Counted from the stretch's first letter, positions 1-5,713 are shown. The stretch: 9,334 nt of DNA from an uncultured Gammaproteobacteria bacterium (GCA_945787265.1 CALZHS010000142.1:1-9334), one strand, 5' to 3'. Notes: generated by a model not told the origin, from the sequence alone. Program-made: numbers and translations.

Positions 1-128
1 TATCTTGATCACGTGCAACGATAACCAGACAATCGTCAAAACGCAGAGCGATGCGCAGATAACCGAGGTCATTTTAACTTCCCGTCACATTTGGGATAAT
101 AAATTTATGGCTCGAATCGGTTGATAGA
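1..128 (-). other. Window edge: possible 5' end of a gene, unresolved
   Basis: Nothing here can be assigned safely. On the minus strand an ATG at 72-70 opens a frame to the window edge that encodes 24 mostly hydrophobic residues (MTSVICASLCVLTIVWLSLH...). A GGGAAG motif lies five bases upstream, so this could be the membrane-anchored start of the next gene in the series. Against this, another minus-strand frame reads like a soluble protein but begins right after a stop and has no start codon. The plus strand also has an open frame from base 2 to a TGA near 124, with A-rich first codon positions. Bases 73-128 look intergenic. Confidence 0.25.
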
Positions 129-524
129 TCAGGGTCGGGGCCGAACCCAGAACCAGCTAGCGACAACCAGCGCGCCAAACACTGTATAAACCACGATAAA
201 CACCCACTCCGGCGCCCTATAATAAAGTAGCGTCTCAAGCCAGTGTGCGACGAAGGAACCCGGGTAGGTGGTATCGCCCGCTTTCTCCCGCAGGTTCATC
301 TCCCACAGGGTGAGCGGACAGATGATGCTGAAACAGGACTGCAGCACGACGATAACGATCGCCGCGAGGTGAGCAATACGAAAGCGGCGATTGCGTACCC
401 AGCTCCAGTGCAATAGTCCGCCAGCAAGGACCAATAGCAGGCCAAGGATCACGAAGGCGACAAACAATGCATGAATTAACAGAACCGTGTCGGCAACAAC
501 AAGATAAATCAGGTTAGTGTCCAT
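129..524 (-). CDS. DUF2784 family membrane protein
   Basis: This is an inner-membrane protein of the DUF2784 family; its biochemical role is unknown. The 131 residues contain about three hydrophobic helices (roughly 12-36, 50-72 and 107-126). Between helices 2 and 3 is the family-like stretch with CPLT-x-WE, LR, a Gly/Tyr-rich turn and a Trp-Leu pair, followed by PEWVF. The size is normal for the family. I start it at the ATG at 524, because AAGGTGG sits four bases upstream of it. A longer version from a GTG at 539 would place that ribosome binding site inside the coding region. It is the last complete gene in this co-directional series and follows the small lipoprotein after about 65 bp. Family assignment is from remembered sequence pattern. 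Confidence 0.85.
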   Translation of the reverse strand: MDTNLIYLVVADTVLLIHALFVAFVILGLLLVLAGGLLHWSWVRNRRFRIAHLAAIVIVVLQSCFSIICPLTLWEMNLREKAGDTTYPGSFVAHWLETLLYYRAPEWVFIVVYTVFGALVVASWFWVRPRP

Positions 525-528
525 CAAA

Positions 529-535
529 CCACCTT
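529..535 (-). promoter_or_regulatory. Ribosome binding site of the DUF2784 gene
   Basis: The minus strand reads AAGGTGG here, four bases before the ATG at 524. It decides the start, since the alternative in-frame GTG at 539 lies upstream of it with no comparable motif. Confidence 0.65.
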
Positions 536-589
536 GCACTGCCGGTTATTGAATGTGCCATGATGTGGAGCCCGGTCCGAACGGCAGGT

Positions 590-892
590 TTAGTCGGATT
601 TCTTGTATCCCTGCTGCAGCATGCAGGCGTTGATTTCTGCATGGGCGGCACGCTCTGCGGCCGCGGACTCATCCTTCGCCAGCATCTTGGCCTCATTGCT
701 GTTCGCACGTCGAAGCTGAATATTTCTCTGCGCTTCGATCTGCTCCAGTTTTTCGTCGATCTGGCAAGTCGCCCGGGCTTCCTGAAACCTGGTTTGCACG
801 ACCGGACCACCATCCAGCCGGGTCCATTTCGAAGCGCAGCCGGATACGATTATCGTCAATATGATTGCGACAGTTCGAGTTAATTTTTGCAC
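590..892 (-). CDS. Small predicted lipoprotein
   Basis: This is probably a periplasm-facing lipoprotein of 100 residues with unknown function. From a GTG start at 892 it has a short basic n-region (KLTR), a hydrophobic stretch and a lipobox VSGC with the lipidated cysteine at residue 19, the standard arrangement for signal peptidase II. The mature part is hydrophilic and looks helical or coiled-coil (about residues 45-85, rich in Glu, Gln, Ala and Arg). It carries two further cysteines (about 43 and 90) that could pair. It ends with ACMLQQGYK, a C-terminal pattern I have seen in other small proteobacterial lipoproteins. GAGGGG lies nine bases before the GTG. A longer in-frame ATG at 958 would bury the signal peptide, so I rejected it. 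I do not recognise a named family. Confidence 0.75.
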   Translation of the reverse strand: MQKLTRTVAIILTIIVSGCASKWTRLDGGPVVQTRFQEARATCQIDEKLEQIEAQRNIQLRRANSNEAKMLAKDESAAAERAAHAEINACMLQQGYKKSD

Positions 893-901
893 AATATCAA
901 T

Positions 902-907
902 CCCCTC
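902..907 (-). promoter_or_regulatory. Ribosome binding site fixing a GTG start
   Basis: GAGGGG on the minus strand lies nine bases upstream of the GTG at 892. Together with the lipobox spacing it supports GTG as the start of the lipoprotein in preference to the upstream ATG at 958. Confidence 0.6.
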
Positions 908-980
908 TGTTTGAACATACCTGCGCGGAAACTGGCTGGAAATACCTGATGTGGCCAACTAAAGCTTCAATGATTTCGGT

Positions 981-1005
981 GACCAGCGATGTAACTGGCC
1001 TGGTC
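981..1005. repeat. Short inverted repeat in the gap before the lipoprotein gene
   Basis: GACCAG at 981-986 is matched by CTGGTC at 1000-1005, giving a perfect 6-bp stem with a 13-base loop. It lies in the 158-bp gap between the DUF3147 stop (1051) and the lipoprotein start (892). No T-run follows on the minus strand, so a classical intrinsic terminator is unlikely. An operator, mRNA stem or chance is possible. I see no convincing promoter in this gap. Confidence 0.3.
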
Positions 1006-1050
1006 TATCCTCGATGCTAATCAACCAGAAATATGCTTTCGCCTGCCAGT

Positions 1051-1401
1051 CTAGAGCTCTATACCAACCTGGTCGAGTATCGTTATCATCAACCAGTAGC
1101 AGACGACGGTAATCAGGATCGATAGCGTCATGCTCAGATAAAAGTTAATCCCCTGTTTCAGTAGCAGTGGCAGCGAGATAAAAAGGGCAAGCGATGGCAG
1201 CACCAGCCAGAAAATCCCGGAGGCCAGCCCGGTAATCCGGTCGATATCCCGGGTGTCGATATAAAGCCAGACCATCGCCAGCACGGACACCAGCGGTACG
1301 GATGCGAGTATGGCGCCTACCAGGGAGCTGCGTTTCGATATTTCCGAAATGATGACAATCAGTATTGCCGAGATAACAACTTTAACGATGTAATAAGCCA
1401 T
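1051..1401 (-). CDS. DUF3147 family membrane protein
   Basis: This is a small integral membrane protein (116 residues) with four predicted helices at about 3-19, 27-46, 57-80 and 88-110. The segment SEISKRSSLVGAILASVPL followed by WLYIDT is characteristic of the DUF3147 family; its function is unknown. I favour the ATG at 1401, giving an N-terminus MAYYIVK of usual family length, with AGG six bases upstream. An alternative ATG at 1428 would add nine residues. It overlaps the stop of the upstream gene as TGATG, a typical translational-coupling arrangement, so it cannot be excluded. Either way the gene is very probably co-transcribed with the membrane gene at 1428-1925. Confidence 0.85.
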   Translation of the reverse strand: MAYYIVKVVISAILIVIISEISKRSSLVGAILASVPLVSVLAMVWLYIDTRDIDRITGLASGIFWLVLPSLALFISLPLLLKQGINFYLSMTLSILITVVCYWLMITILDQVGIEL

Positions 1402-1427
1402 GGATTGCCTGGTATGAGTGAGAGCCA

Positions 1428-1925
1428 TCAGTAGATGGTATTGCTGTGCCCGATAAAGTCACGAATTTGATCGACGATCTGATCCAGCTTCTTGCCGTGC
1501 AAACCCGAGTAACCGCGCGTTAACGGTATGATGGTGTCATCGTCGAGAATTACTACCAGGCGGTGGGAGTACTGCAAACCGCCCGAGTCGCCCGATTCGA
1601 TAGCGTCGCGCCTGATCTTGATGATGCGTGTGAGCGGTACTTCGCCAGCTTTTTTCTGCAACAGGTTGCGCCAGCGCCATCGAAACACGCCGTCGGTCCG
1701 GGAAAAGGTGAAACTGGAGATCTCGAACAGGTAATACGCTCCCGCCAGGGGTAACAGCACACCGATAAACAGGCCAACCAGTTCTCCGGTTTTGATACTG
1801 CCGTCAATTACCCCCGGTCCAAGCTCGATCAGCATCAGCGGTGGAAGACACAGCAATACCAGCGCGAGCACGTAACTGTTTGACCGAACCCGGTAAGCGG
1901 ACTCGTCTTCTTCAGTGACCAGCAT
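1428..1925 (-). CDS. Two-helix membrane protein with a possible PH-like cytoplasmic domain
   Basis: I do not recognise a named family. The 165-residue product has a short polar N-terminus, two hydrophobic helices (about 17-35 and 47-68) and a cytoplasmic region from about 70 to 158. That region alternates beta-like strands (SSFTFSRTDGVFRWRWRN, RLVVILDDDTIIPLTRGY) and ends in an amphipathic helix, a layout that resembles bacterial PH-like domains following a two-helix hairpin. This is a pattern-level guess. The start at 1925 has no strong ribosome binding site. It lies 14 bases after the stop of the glutathione S-transferase gene, which suggests read-through transcription, and its TGA touches a possible start of the DUF3147 gene. 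The two membrane genes may form a pair. Confidence 0.7.
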   Translation of the reverse strand: MLVTEEDESAYRVRSNSYVLALVLLCLPPLMLIELGPGVIDGSIKTGELVGLFIGVLLPLAGAYYLFEISSFTFSRTDGVFRWRWRNLLQKKAGEVPLTRIIKIRRDAIESGDSGGLQYSHRLVVILDDDTIIPLTRGYSGLHGKKLDQIVDQIRDFIGHSNTIY

Positions 1926-1939
1926 CGGTCTGCTGCCGT

Positions 1940-2602
1940 TTAAAAGCCATTTTCAGCCTCTGTCGTCGAGTGAAAACTGGTTGCGCGCGCGCTCAGCCTC
2001 TGCTGCATTTGCTGCATCCACTTTTGCAACCCTGGGAACGATGCCAGCATCGCAGTACCTTCGGGGGTTTCAATAAAATAACGCAGCATTGGATAAGCGT
2101 GCAAATCGGCAAGCGAGATGGAATCGCCGGCCAGGAACTCGTAGTTTTCACGCAGCAGGTCGAGTTGCCGCAGAACTTCTTGCAACGTTGGAATCGCCGA
2201 GGCCACCAGGTCTTCGTCAACCCGGCCACCACTGCCTGCGACGACAATCCGCTGCACGTAGACATCCCAGACCATTGGACGATAGGTATACGCGTCAAGG
2301 ATGCCAATGATCTGGTTCATGCGGGCACGGCGTGACGAAACCGACGGTTGTAATGCAACACCTGGAAATGTTTCATCGATGTAGCGCGTTATAGCAGCGG
2401 TTTCATAGAGGTAGAAATCACCATGCATCAAGCTTGGAATCGTGCCGAATGGATTGTGTGCAAGGTATTCGTCGGGCGGCCCGGAGTCGGCAAATATATC
2501 GACCTCCTCGAGTTCGTATTCGACGTTTTTTTCCTCGAGCGCCATGCGCGCGATGCGGGTGTAAACGCTTATCCGCAGTCCCAGTAACTTAATCATGGTC
2601 AT
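1940..2602 (-). CDS. Glutathione S-transferase family protein
   Basis: This is a predicted cytosolic GST of 220 residues, a normal length. Such enzymes conjugate glutathione to electrophiles or act as glutathione-dependent reductases or isomerases; the substrate cannot be read from sequence. The N-terminal thioredoxin-like domain (about 3-80) contains NPFGTIPSL with the cis-proline at about 56, and YETAAI at about 66-71, the conserved acid-Ser/Thr pair that binds the gamma-glutamyl group. Ser12 and Tyr14 are candidate catalytic residues near the N-terminus. The helical C-terminal domain (about 90-210) has the N-capping motif SLAD near 163-166. The ATG at 2602 is 12 bases from the isochorismatase-family stop, and an in-frame ATG at 2596 is an alternative. 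The tight spacing to both neighbours suggests one transcript. Confidence 0.88.
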   Translation of the reverse strand: MTMIKLLGLRISVYTRIARMALEEKNVEYELEEVDIFADSGPPDEYLAHNPFGTIPSLMHGDFYLYETAAITRYIDETFPGVALQPSVSSRRARMNQIIGILDAYTYRPMVWDVYVQRIVVAGSGGRVDEDLVASAIPTLQEVLRQLDLLRENYEFLAGDSISLADLHAYPMLRYFIETPEGTAMLASFPGLQKWMQQMQQRLSARATSFHSTTEAENGF

Positions 2603-2614
2603 TACTCTGCCGGA

Positions 2615-3184
2615 TCATGATGGTATTGTGGCGAGCACTTCGGCGGTGGAGCGCAGTGCACAGAACTCTCCGTCGAGGCTAACCAGGTTGACCCGATGGA
2701 TGTCTTCGGCGGAGTAATGCACACCATCGTAACCGATGCGCTCAAAGGCCGCGGTCGCATCGCGGACCAGGGTCACGTCAAAGCCCAGGTCGGAAGCCGT
2801 GCGGGTCGTCGTGGAGACACAGTGGTCGGTAGTAAGCCCGACGATGACAAGAGCTGAAATACGGTTGCTTCGCAGGTACTGTTCGAGACCGGTGCCGATA
2901 AAGGCGCTGTTAACCGACTTGGTAAACTCCCTTTCCCCGGGCAAGGGCTGGACTTCATCTTTATAGGCGTTACCGGGAAGTTCCGGCCGCAATGGCGAGT
3001 CCGGCTCGACCGAGCAGTGCCGAATGTGGATGATCGGGCGGCCCTGCTTGCGCCAGGCATTGAGCAACGCGGAAATATTCGCCTCGGTTTCCGGATTGTT
3101 ACGCGAGCCCGGCGGTGCTTCGTCAAGGCCCTTCTGCACGTCAACGATCAGTAGAGCAGGATTATTGTCAGCATCATGTATCAT
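2615..3184 (-). CDS. Isochorismatase-family cysteine hydrolase
   Basis: This is a 189-residue member of the isochorismatase-like superfamily (nicotinamidase, carbamoylases and relatives), likely a cytosolic hydrolase of unknown substrate. The catalytic triad is visible: Asp15 in LLIVDVQ, Lys89 in REFTKSVNSAF and nucleophile Cys122 in GLTTDHCVSTT. The hydrophobic/Thr-Thr pair just before the nucleophile is where the family has its cis peptide. The rest follows the Rossmann-like order, including HIRH at 53-56 and a C-terminal region with HYSAEDIHRVNLVSL. I start at the ATG at 3184. The frame is open further upstream to 3466, but that extension overlaps the cupin gene and lacks the fold. A CAGG motif nine bases upstream is a modest ribosome binding site. 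It precedes the GST gene by 12 bases. Confidence 0.88.
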   Translation of the reverse strand: MIHDADNNPALLIVDVQKGLDEAPPGSRNNPETEANISALLNAWRKQGRPIIHIRHCSVEPDSPLRPELPGNAYKDEVQPLPGEREFTKSVNSAFIGTGLEQYLRSNRISALVIVGLTTDHCVSTTTRTASDLGFDVTLVRDATAAFERIGYDGVHYSAEDIHRVNLVSLDGEFCALRSTAEVLATIPS

Positions 3185-3283
3185 TATCGTTTGCCTGATT
3201 CTATTGCTCGACCAGATTTGCCCAAGAACGCCGGTTGCATGTTTACCACCGCCAGCGAGAATGTTCCAGCAGACGATGCGCAG
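3185..3283 (-). pseudogene. Probable N-terminal remnant of an endonuclease/exonuclease/phosphatase (EEP) family gene
   Basis: The gap between the cupin stop and the isochorismatase start encodes, on the minus strand, LRIVCWNILAGGGKHATGVL, closely resembling the first strand and helix of EEP-fold proteins, which usually begin MRIVxWN followed by GGG and a helix. The WN motif is the metal-site asparagine region. The initiator position is CTG at 3283-3281. After about 25 codons the similarity stops (IWSSNRIRQTI), before the expected helix end and acidic metal ligand, and the frame runs straight into the isochorismatase ATG at 3184. The simplest reading is a deletion that left a stump. A leader peptide or a chance match is possible. 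Family recognition is from memory, not a search. Confidence 0.45.
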
Positions 3284-3326
3284 GCTTGATCGAACATCGA
3301 GGCGTCGGATAACCTGCCTGGTCGTA

Positions 3327-3854
3327 TCAGGAATTAGCCGCGTTAAACCGTGTTTCAGCTTCCTTAAACAGGGTCCTGACGCGGTCGATATCCCAGGGCA
3401 ATTCTTCCAGTGTTTCGTGATCCCATTCGCTTCTCGGTTTATCAGGTTCAAAAAAATCGCCACCATAAACGTGTATGGCGGTTGTCATTTTACCAATCGG
3501 GTTAAGCACGGAATGGATAATATTACGACCCAGTGTTGCGACATCACCCGTGCCGAGTGATTTAGCCCCCGCGGCTTCGATACTGTTGCCGGTTCGGCGC
3601 CAGAACAGGTTATCCTCGCGACCCGAATAGATGCCGATAACGGCATACATCTGGTGATTATGCGGCATCAGGCTCATGCAAGGTGCCCAGGCAAAATTGA
3701 GGATCGTGAGTTCGGGGGCGTGTTCCGGCTCGCCCAGTTCGGCCACGATGCCGGCACCGTCAGATACGGCCTCGGTCACAACTTCGCGTACCGCTTGCTG
3801 ACCCTCCGGGATTGAATCAATGCAGTCCTGGACAAACCTGTCTTTGTTGAACAT
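3327..3854 (-). CDS. Cupin, cysteine-dioxygenase-like predicted metalloenzyme
   Basis: This is a 175-residue double-stranded beta-helix protein resembling the predicted metal-dependent enzymes related to cysteine dioxygenase. It probably binds a mononuclear non-haem iron and oxidises a small thiol or similar acid; the substrate is not known. The key stretch is PHNHQMYAVIGIYSGREDN (about 64-82), with His65 and His67 as metal ligands, Glu80 nearby, and His114 (NIIHSV) as the third ligand. AIHVYGGDFF at 126-135 closes the barrel. The start is secure: AGGAGGGG lies eight bases before the ATG at 3854, the strongest ribosome binding site in the window. It follows the EncFtn-type gene by 82 bp, so the two may share a promoter, with the cupin translated more strongly. 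Confidence 0.85.
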   Translation of the reverse strand: MFNKDRFVQDCIDSIPEGQQAVREVVTEAVSDGAGIVAELGEPEHAPELTILNFAWAPCMSLMPHNHQMYAVIGIYSGREDNLFWRRTGNSIEAAGAKSLGTGDVATLGRNIIHSVLNPIGKMTTAIHVYGGDFFEPDKPRSEWDHETLEELPWDIDRVRTLFKEAETRFNAANS

Positions 3855-3862
3855 GACTATTT

Positions 3863-3870
3863 CCCCTCCT
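3863..3870 (-). promoter_or_regulatory. Strong ribosome binding site of the cupin gene
   Basis: AGGAGGGG on the minus strand, eight bases upstream of the ATG at 3854, matches the anti-Shine-Dalgarno sequence almost fully. It fixes the start and suggests efficient translation compared with neighbours, most of which have weak motifs. Confidence 0.8.
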
Positions 3871-3936
3871 GTAAACGGTGTCGCTAGTTAAAGATAATGC
3901 AAACCACGTCGATCCTGATCATTTATCGCCCAGGCT

Positions 3937-4224
3937 TTATCCGTGCGCGATTTCTTTCTCGGTAAACAGATAATCTTTAAGTTCCTTGTCGAAGCTTGGG
4001 TCCTGGCGTCGAATCCACTCAAGTACCATTGCCGCATGTTCCTTTTCCTCGTCCCGGTTGTGCGCGAGGATTGCCTTTAGTTCGCTATTTTTACAGGCAT
4101 CGACGCGCTGGTTGTACCAGTCTACCGCTTCCAGTTCTTCCATTAGCGACGTTATTGCCCGGTGCATATCCCGCGTTTCATCGGTCAATTCGGTAATGGG
4201 CTCGTGATAGCCTTCATTTGCCAT
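3937..4224 (-). CDS. Encapsulated-ferritin-like (EncFtn-type) ferroxidase without a cargo tail
   Basis: This is a 95-residue ferritin-like protein of the EncFtn type, in which each subunit supplies half a four-helix bundle and the ferroxidase di-iron site forms at a dimer interface. The sequence closely resembles what I recall of the Rhodospirillum rubrum protein. MEELEAVDWYNQRVDA at 28-43 and LAHNRDEEKEHAAM at 53-66 are near identical in type, so Glu30, Glu60 and His63 align with its iron ligands Glu32, Glu62 and His65. Glu29, Glu32, Trp36 and Tyr37 are also kept. The protein stops right after the second helix (LFTEKEIAHG) and lacks the flexible tail with the GSL-type encapsulin-loading motif. 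No shell gene is in the window. GGAGAG, four bases before the ATG at 4224, supports the start. It likely oxidises Fe(II); storage would need a separate shell or another mode. Confidence 0.9.
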   Translation of the reverse strand: MANEGYHEPITELTDETRDMHRAITSLMEELEAVDWYNQRVDACKNSELKAILAHNRDEEKEHAAMVLEWIRRQDPSFDKELKDYLFTEKEIAHG

Positions 4225-4294
4225 TTGTCTCTCCAGTATTACTTCGGTTGTAAAATAGAATCATAAATCCGACGCTTTGTGCCGGTACGATTTA

Positions 4295-4314
4295 CTGACT
4301 CTATTATGAATCAG
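4295..4314. promoter_or_regulatory. 20-bp dyad with a -10-like core upstream of the EncFtn gene
   Basis: CTGACTC at 4295-4301 and GAATCAG at 4308-4314 form an imperfect inverted repeat (6 of 7 positions) around TATTAT. On the minus strand the centre reads CATAAT (4308-4303), a 5/6 match to a sigma-70 -10 box, about 80 bases before the EncFtn ATG, but no good -35 hexamer lies at 16-18 bases. The size and symmetry fit a dimeric regulator site covering a promoter. It does not look like a Fur box. A perfect 10-bp palindrome, TATTCGAATA, lies just upstream at 4322-4331. Identity of any regulator is unknown. Confidence 0.35.
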
Positions 4315-4436
4315 ATGGCTTTATTCGAATATACCGGAATGCAATTAGCGATATTTAATTTTTTCAGAATCGTGAAAACAGGCGCCGCGGGAATCAATAT
4401 TTCTTATGCCGTCGATTCGGCACGGGTAATCATCAA

Positions 4437-5009
4437 TCATTCAAGCGCGGCATCAACAACGCATGCCTGCATTAAGGCGGTCAATTTTTCTCGCCCCAGG
4501 GTTTCCATCAACGCGATGTTGCGCGCTGGTATCTGATCGGCGCCCGGAAAATCCGCAAGGGCTCGTTCGAGGCTGTCCTCCCGTATCAGGTGCAGAACCG
4601 GGTAGGGCGATCGGTTGGTAAAGTTTTCGACATCATCATCGGCAGTGCCGGCGAAACGGTAATCCGGGTGAAAGCTCGCAACCTGGTAGACACCTTCAAA
4701 CTGCAGTATTTCAAGCAAGCGATCGGCACTTTCCAGGAACTGGTTATAAGCGTCGAATTTCTGTAACACCCCGGGGTGAATGAGCAGCGTGGTTTCAATC
4801 GACGGGTCGTGATCGAGTAAGTCGAACTCGGCCTGCAGCTCGTCGAGTAGCTGTTCTTCGGTAACCGCTTTGGTCACGCTGAATCGTACCCGGTTGTCTA
4901 TCAGTGCTTTTTTAGCAAACGGGCACAGGTTCAAGCCGACGACAATAGATTCCACCCACTTCTGCGTGGATCTGATGATGCTATCGTTACTGGTAGTCGT
5001 GCGGTTCAT
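4437..5009 (-). CDS. DUF1415 family protein
   Basis: This is a 190-residue, probably cytosolic protein of the DUF1415 family, whose function has not been established as far as I know. Typical conserved blocks are present in order: GLNLCPFA at 25-32, HPGVLQKFDAYNQFL at 78-92, ASFHPDYRFAG at 111-121, NRSPYPVLHLIRE at 132-144 and IPARNIALMETLG at 160-172. The conserved Cys29 and the His/Asp/Tyr of FHPDY are candidate functional residues. The length is normal. The only reasonable ATG is at 5009, which lies inside the upstream GNAT gene and gives a 23-base overlap, so translation is probably coupled. The ribosome binding site is weak. A 212-bp AT-rich gap follows, with a weak stem (TGCCG/CGGCA, 4407-4422) but no clear terminator. 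Confidence 0.88.
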   Translation of the reverse strand: MNRTTTSNDSIIRSTQKWVESIVVGLNLCPFAKKALIDNRVRFSVTKAVTEEQLLDELQAEFDLLDHDPSIETTLLIHPGVLQKFDAYNQFLESADRLLEILQFEGVYQVASFHPDYRFAGTADDDVENFTNRSPYPVLHLIREDSLERALADFPGADQIPARNIALMETLGREKLTALMQACVVDAALE

Positions 5010-5430
5010 CTTTTATCAGCCGCTTGCTTAAAACTACCACCGGGTCGGTGTCGTAACCGACACTCCTGTAGAAAGATATGACACTCTCGTTGGTATTTCT
5101 GATCATCAAATCAATCTTGGGGCAGCCCATTTTTTTCAATGCAGCCTCGGCATGGTCGACCATCCTCGTGGCGAAGCACTGGCGTTGACAAGCGCTTGTT
5201 ACCGCGAGGAAGTAAATCCAGCCGCGATGACCATCGTAGCCCGCCATGCAGCTTGCAACGATTTCGCTTTCCAGCAGGCCAACGAAAAACAGGTCGGGAG
5301 AAGTTGACAGTTTCCGTTGAATATCGGTCGCAGGATTATTCCACGGAACAATAAGTCCACACTGTTGCCATAGATTAATGACGTGCGCTTCGTCTTCTGG
5401 GCGAAAGGTTCTGATAACAAGGTTTTTCAT
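4987..5430 (-). CDS. ypeA: YpeA-like GNAT acetyltransferase with altered motif A
   Basis: This is a 147-residue GNAT-fold protein predicted to transfer an acetyl group from acetyl-CoA; the acceptor is unknown. It lines up well with what I recall of E. coli YpeA: IRTFRPED at the start, LWQQCGLIVPWNNPATDI at 20-37, GYDGHRGWIYFLAV at 64-77, GCPKIDLMIR at 102-111, and SFYRSVGY at 119-126 with the likely general-acid Tyr121. The oddity is motif A, the pyrophosphate-binding Q/R-x-x-G-x-G/A. It reads Q82-R-Q-C85-F-A87, with TGC coding Cys where GGC would give the usual glycine. This could weaken acetyl-CoA binding or be a lineage-specific change. The start at 5430 has only an AGG close to the ATG. 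Its 3' end overlaps the DUF1415 gene by 23 bases. Confidence 0.85.
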   Translation of the reverse strand: MKNLVIRTFRPEDEAHVINLWQQCGLIVPWNNPATDIQRKLSTSPDLFFVGLLESEIVASCMAGYDGHRGWIYFLAVTSACQRQCFATRMVDHAEAALKKMGCPKIDLMIRNTNESVISFYRSVGYDTDPVVVLSKRLIKDEPHDYQ

Positions 5431-5455
5431 AACCTGTGCGCGGGTAATCCAGAGC

Positions 5456-5692
5456 TTACGGTAATTTCGATGCCCATATCGCCAGTTTATGCATCATCGA
5501 CTTCTGCGAAATCTGGTCCTCGGGAATAGGCTGAATCACTTTATCGTGCACCAGCAGCCGGTAGATATACTCGACTTTCTCGTGTGCCGAATCGGTGGGT
5601 TCGAATTCGACGACACCTCTTTTTTCACCATATTTAACGCCCTCGGTGATGGCTTTTTTGAGCATCTCCTTTTCATTCTTCATTTTTTTCAT
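5456..5692 (-). CDS. DUF5062-like small protein
   Basis: This is a 78-residue, charged, soluble protein with a Lys-rich start (MKKMKNEKEMLKKA), a central block GVKYGEKRGVVEFEPTDSAHEK (about 18-39, given here as its ends GVKYGEK and PTDSAHEK), then IYRLLVHDKVIQPIPEDQ and a C-terminal HKLAIWASKLP. The pattern agrees with my memory of DUF5062, a family from Vibrio, Shewanella and related gammaproteobacteria; function unknown. The ATG at 5692 is supported by TGAGGT (5704-5699) seven bases upstream. It follows the PPOX-family gene by 21 bases and precedes the GNAT by 25, so it probably sits in one operon with both. Confidence 0.75.
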   Translation of the reverse strand: MKKMKNEKEMLKKAITEGVKYGEKRGVVEFEPTDSAHEKVEYIYRLLVHDKVIQPIPEDQISQKSMMHKLAIWASKLP

Positions 5693-5713
5693 GTTGTAAC
5701 CTCAATGATAGGA

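Noticed and set aside
959..1050. Open minus-strand frame encoding a tail ending RPGQLHRWSPKSLKL
   Set aside because: It reads in from a non-coding frame of the DUF3147 gene, has no own start and no recognisable family. Likely chance.
3185..3466. N-terminal extension of the isochorismatase-family protein to 283 residues
   Set aside because: The extension overlaps the well-supported cupin gene in another frame from 3327 on, and the family fold begins at the ATG at 3184. Only the part at 3185-3283 shows independent similarity, which I treat as a gene remnant.
3024..3560. 178-codon open frame on the plus strand
   Set aside because: It lies antisense to the isochorismatase and cupin genes, both with catalytic motifs and family-length products. 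Its sequence has no recognisable domain.
3922..3939. Hidden cargo-loading peptide after the EncFtn stop
   Set aside because: In-frame reading past the TAA gives only Ser-Leu-Gly-Asp-Lys before TGA. The SLG is suggestive but too short, and the +1 frame shows no GSL-type motif.
4407..4422. TGCCG/CGGCA stem after the DUF1415 gene as an intrinsic terminator
   Set aside because: Only five base pairs and no T-run follows on the minus strand.
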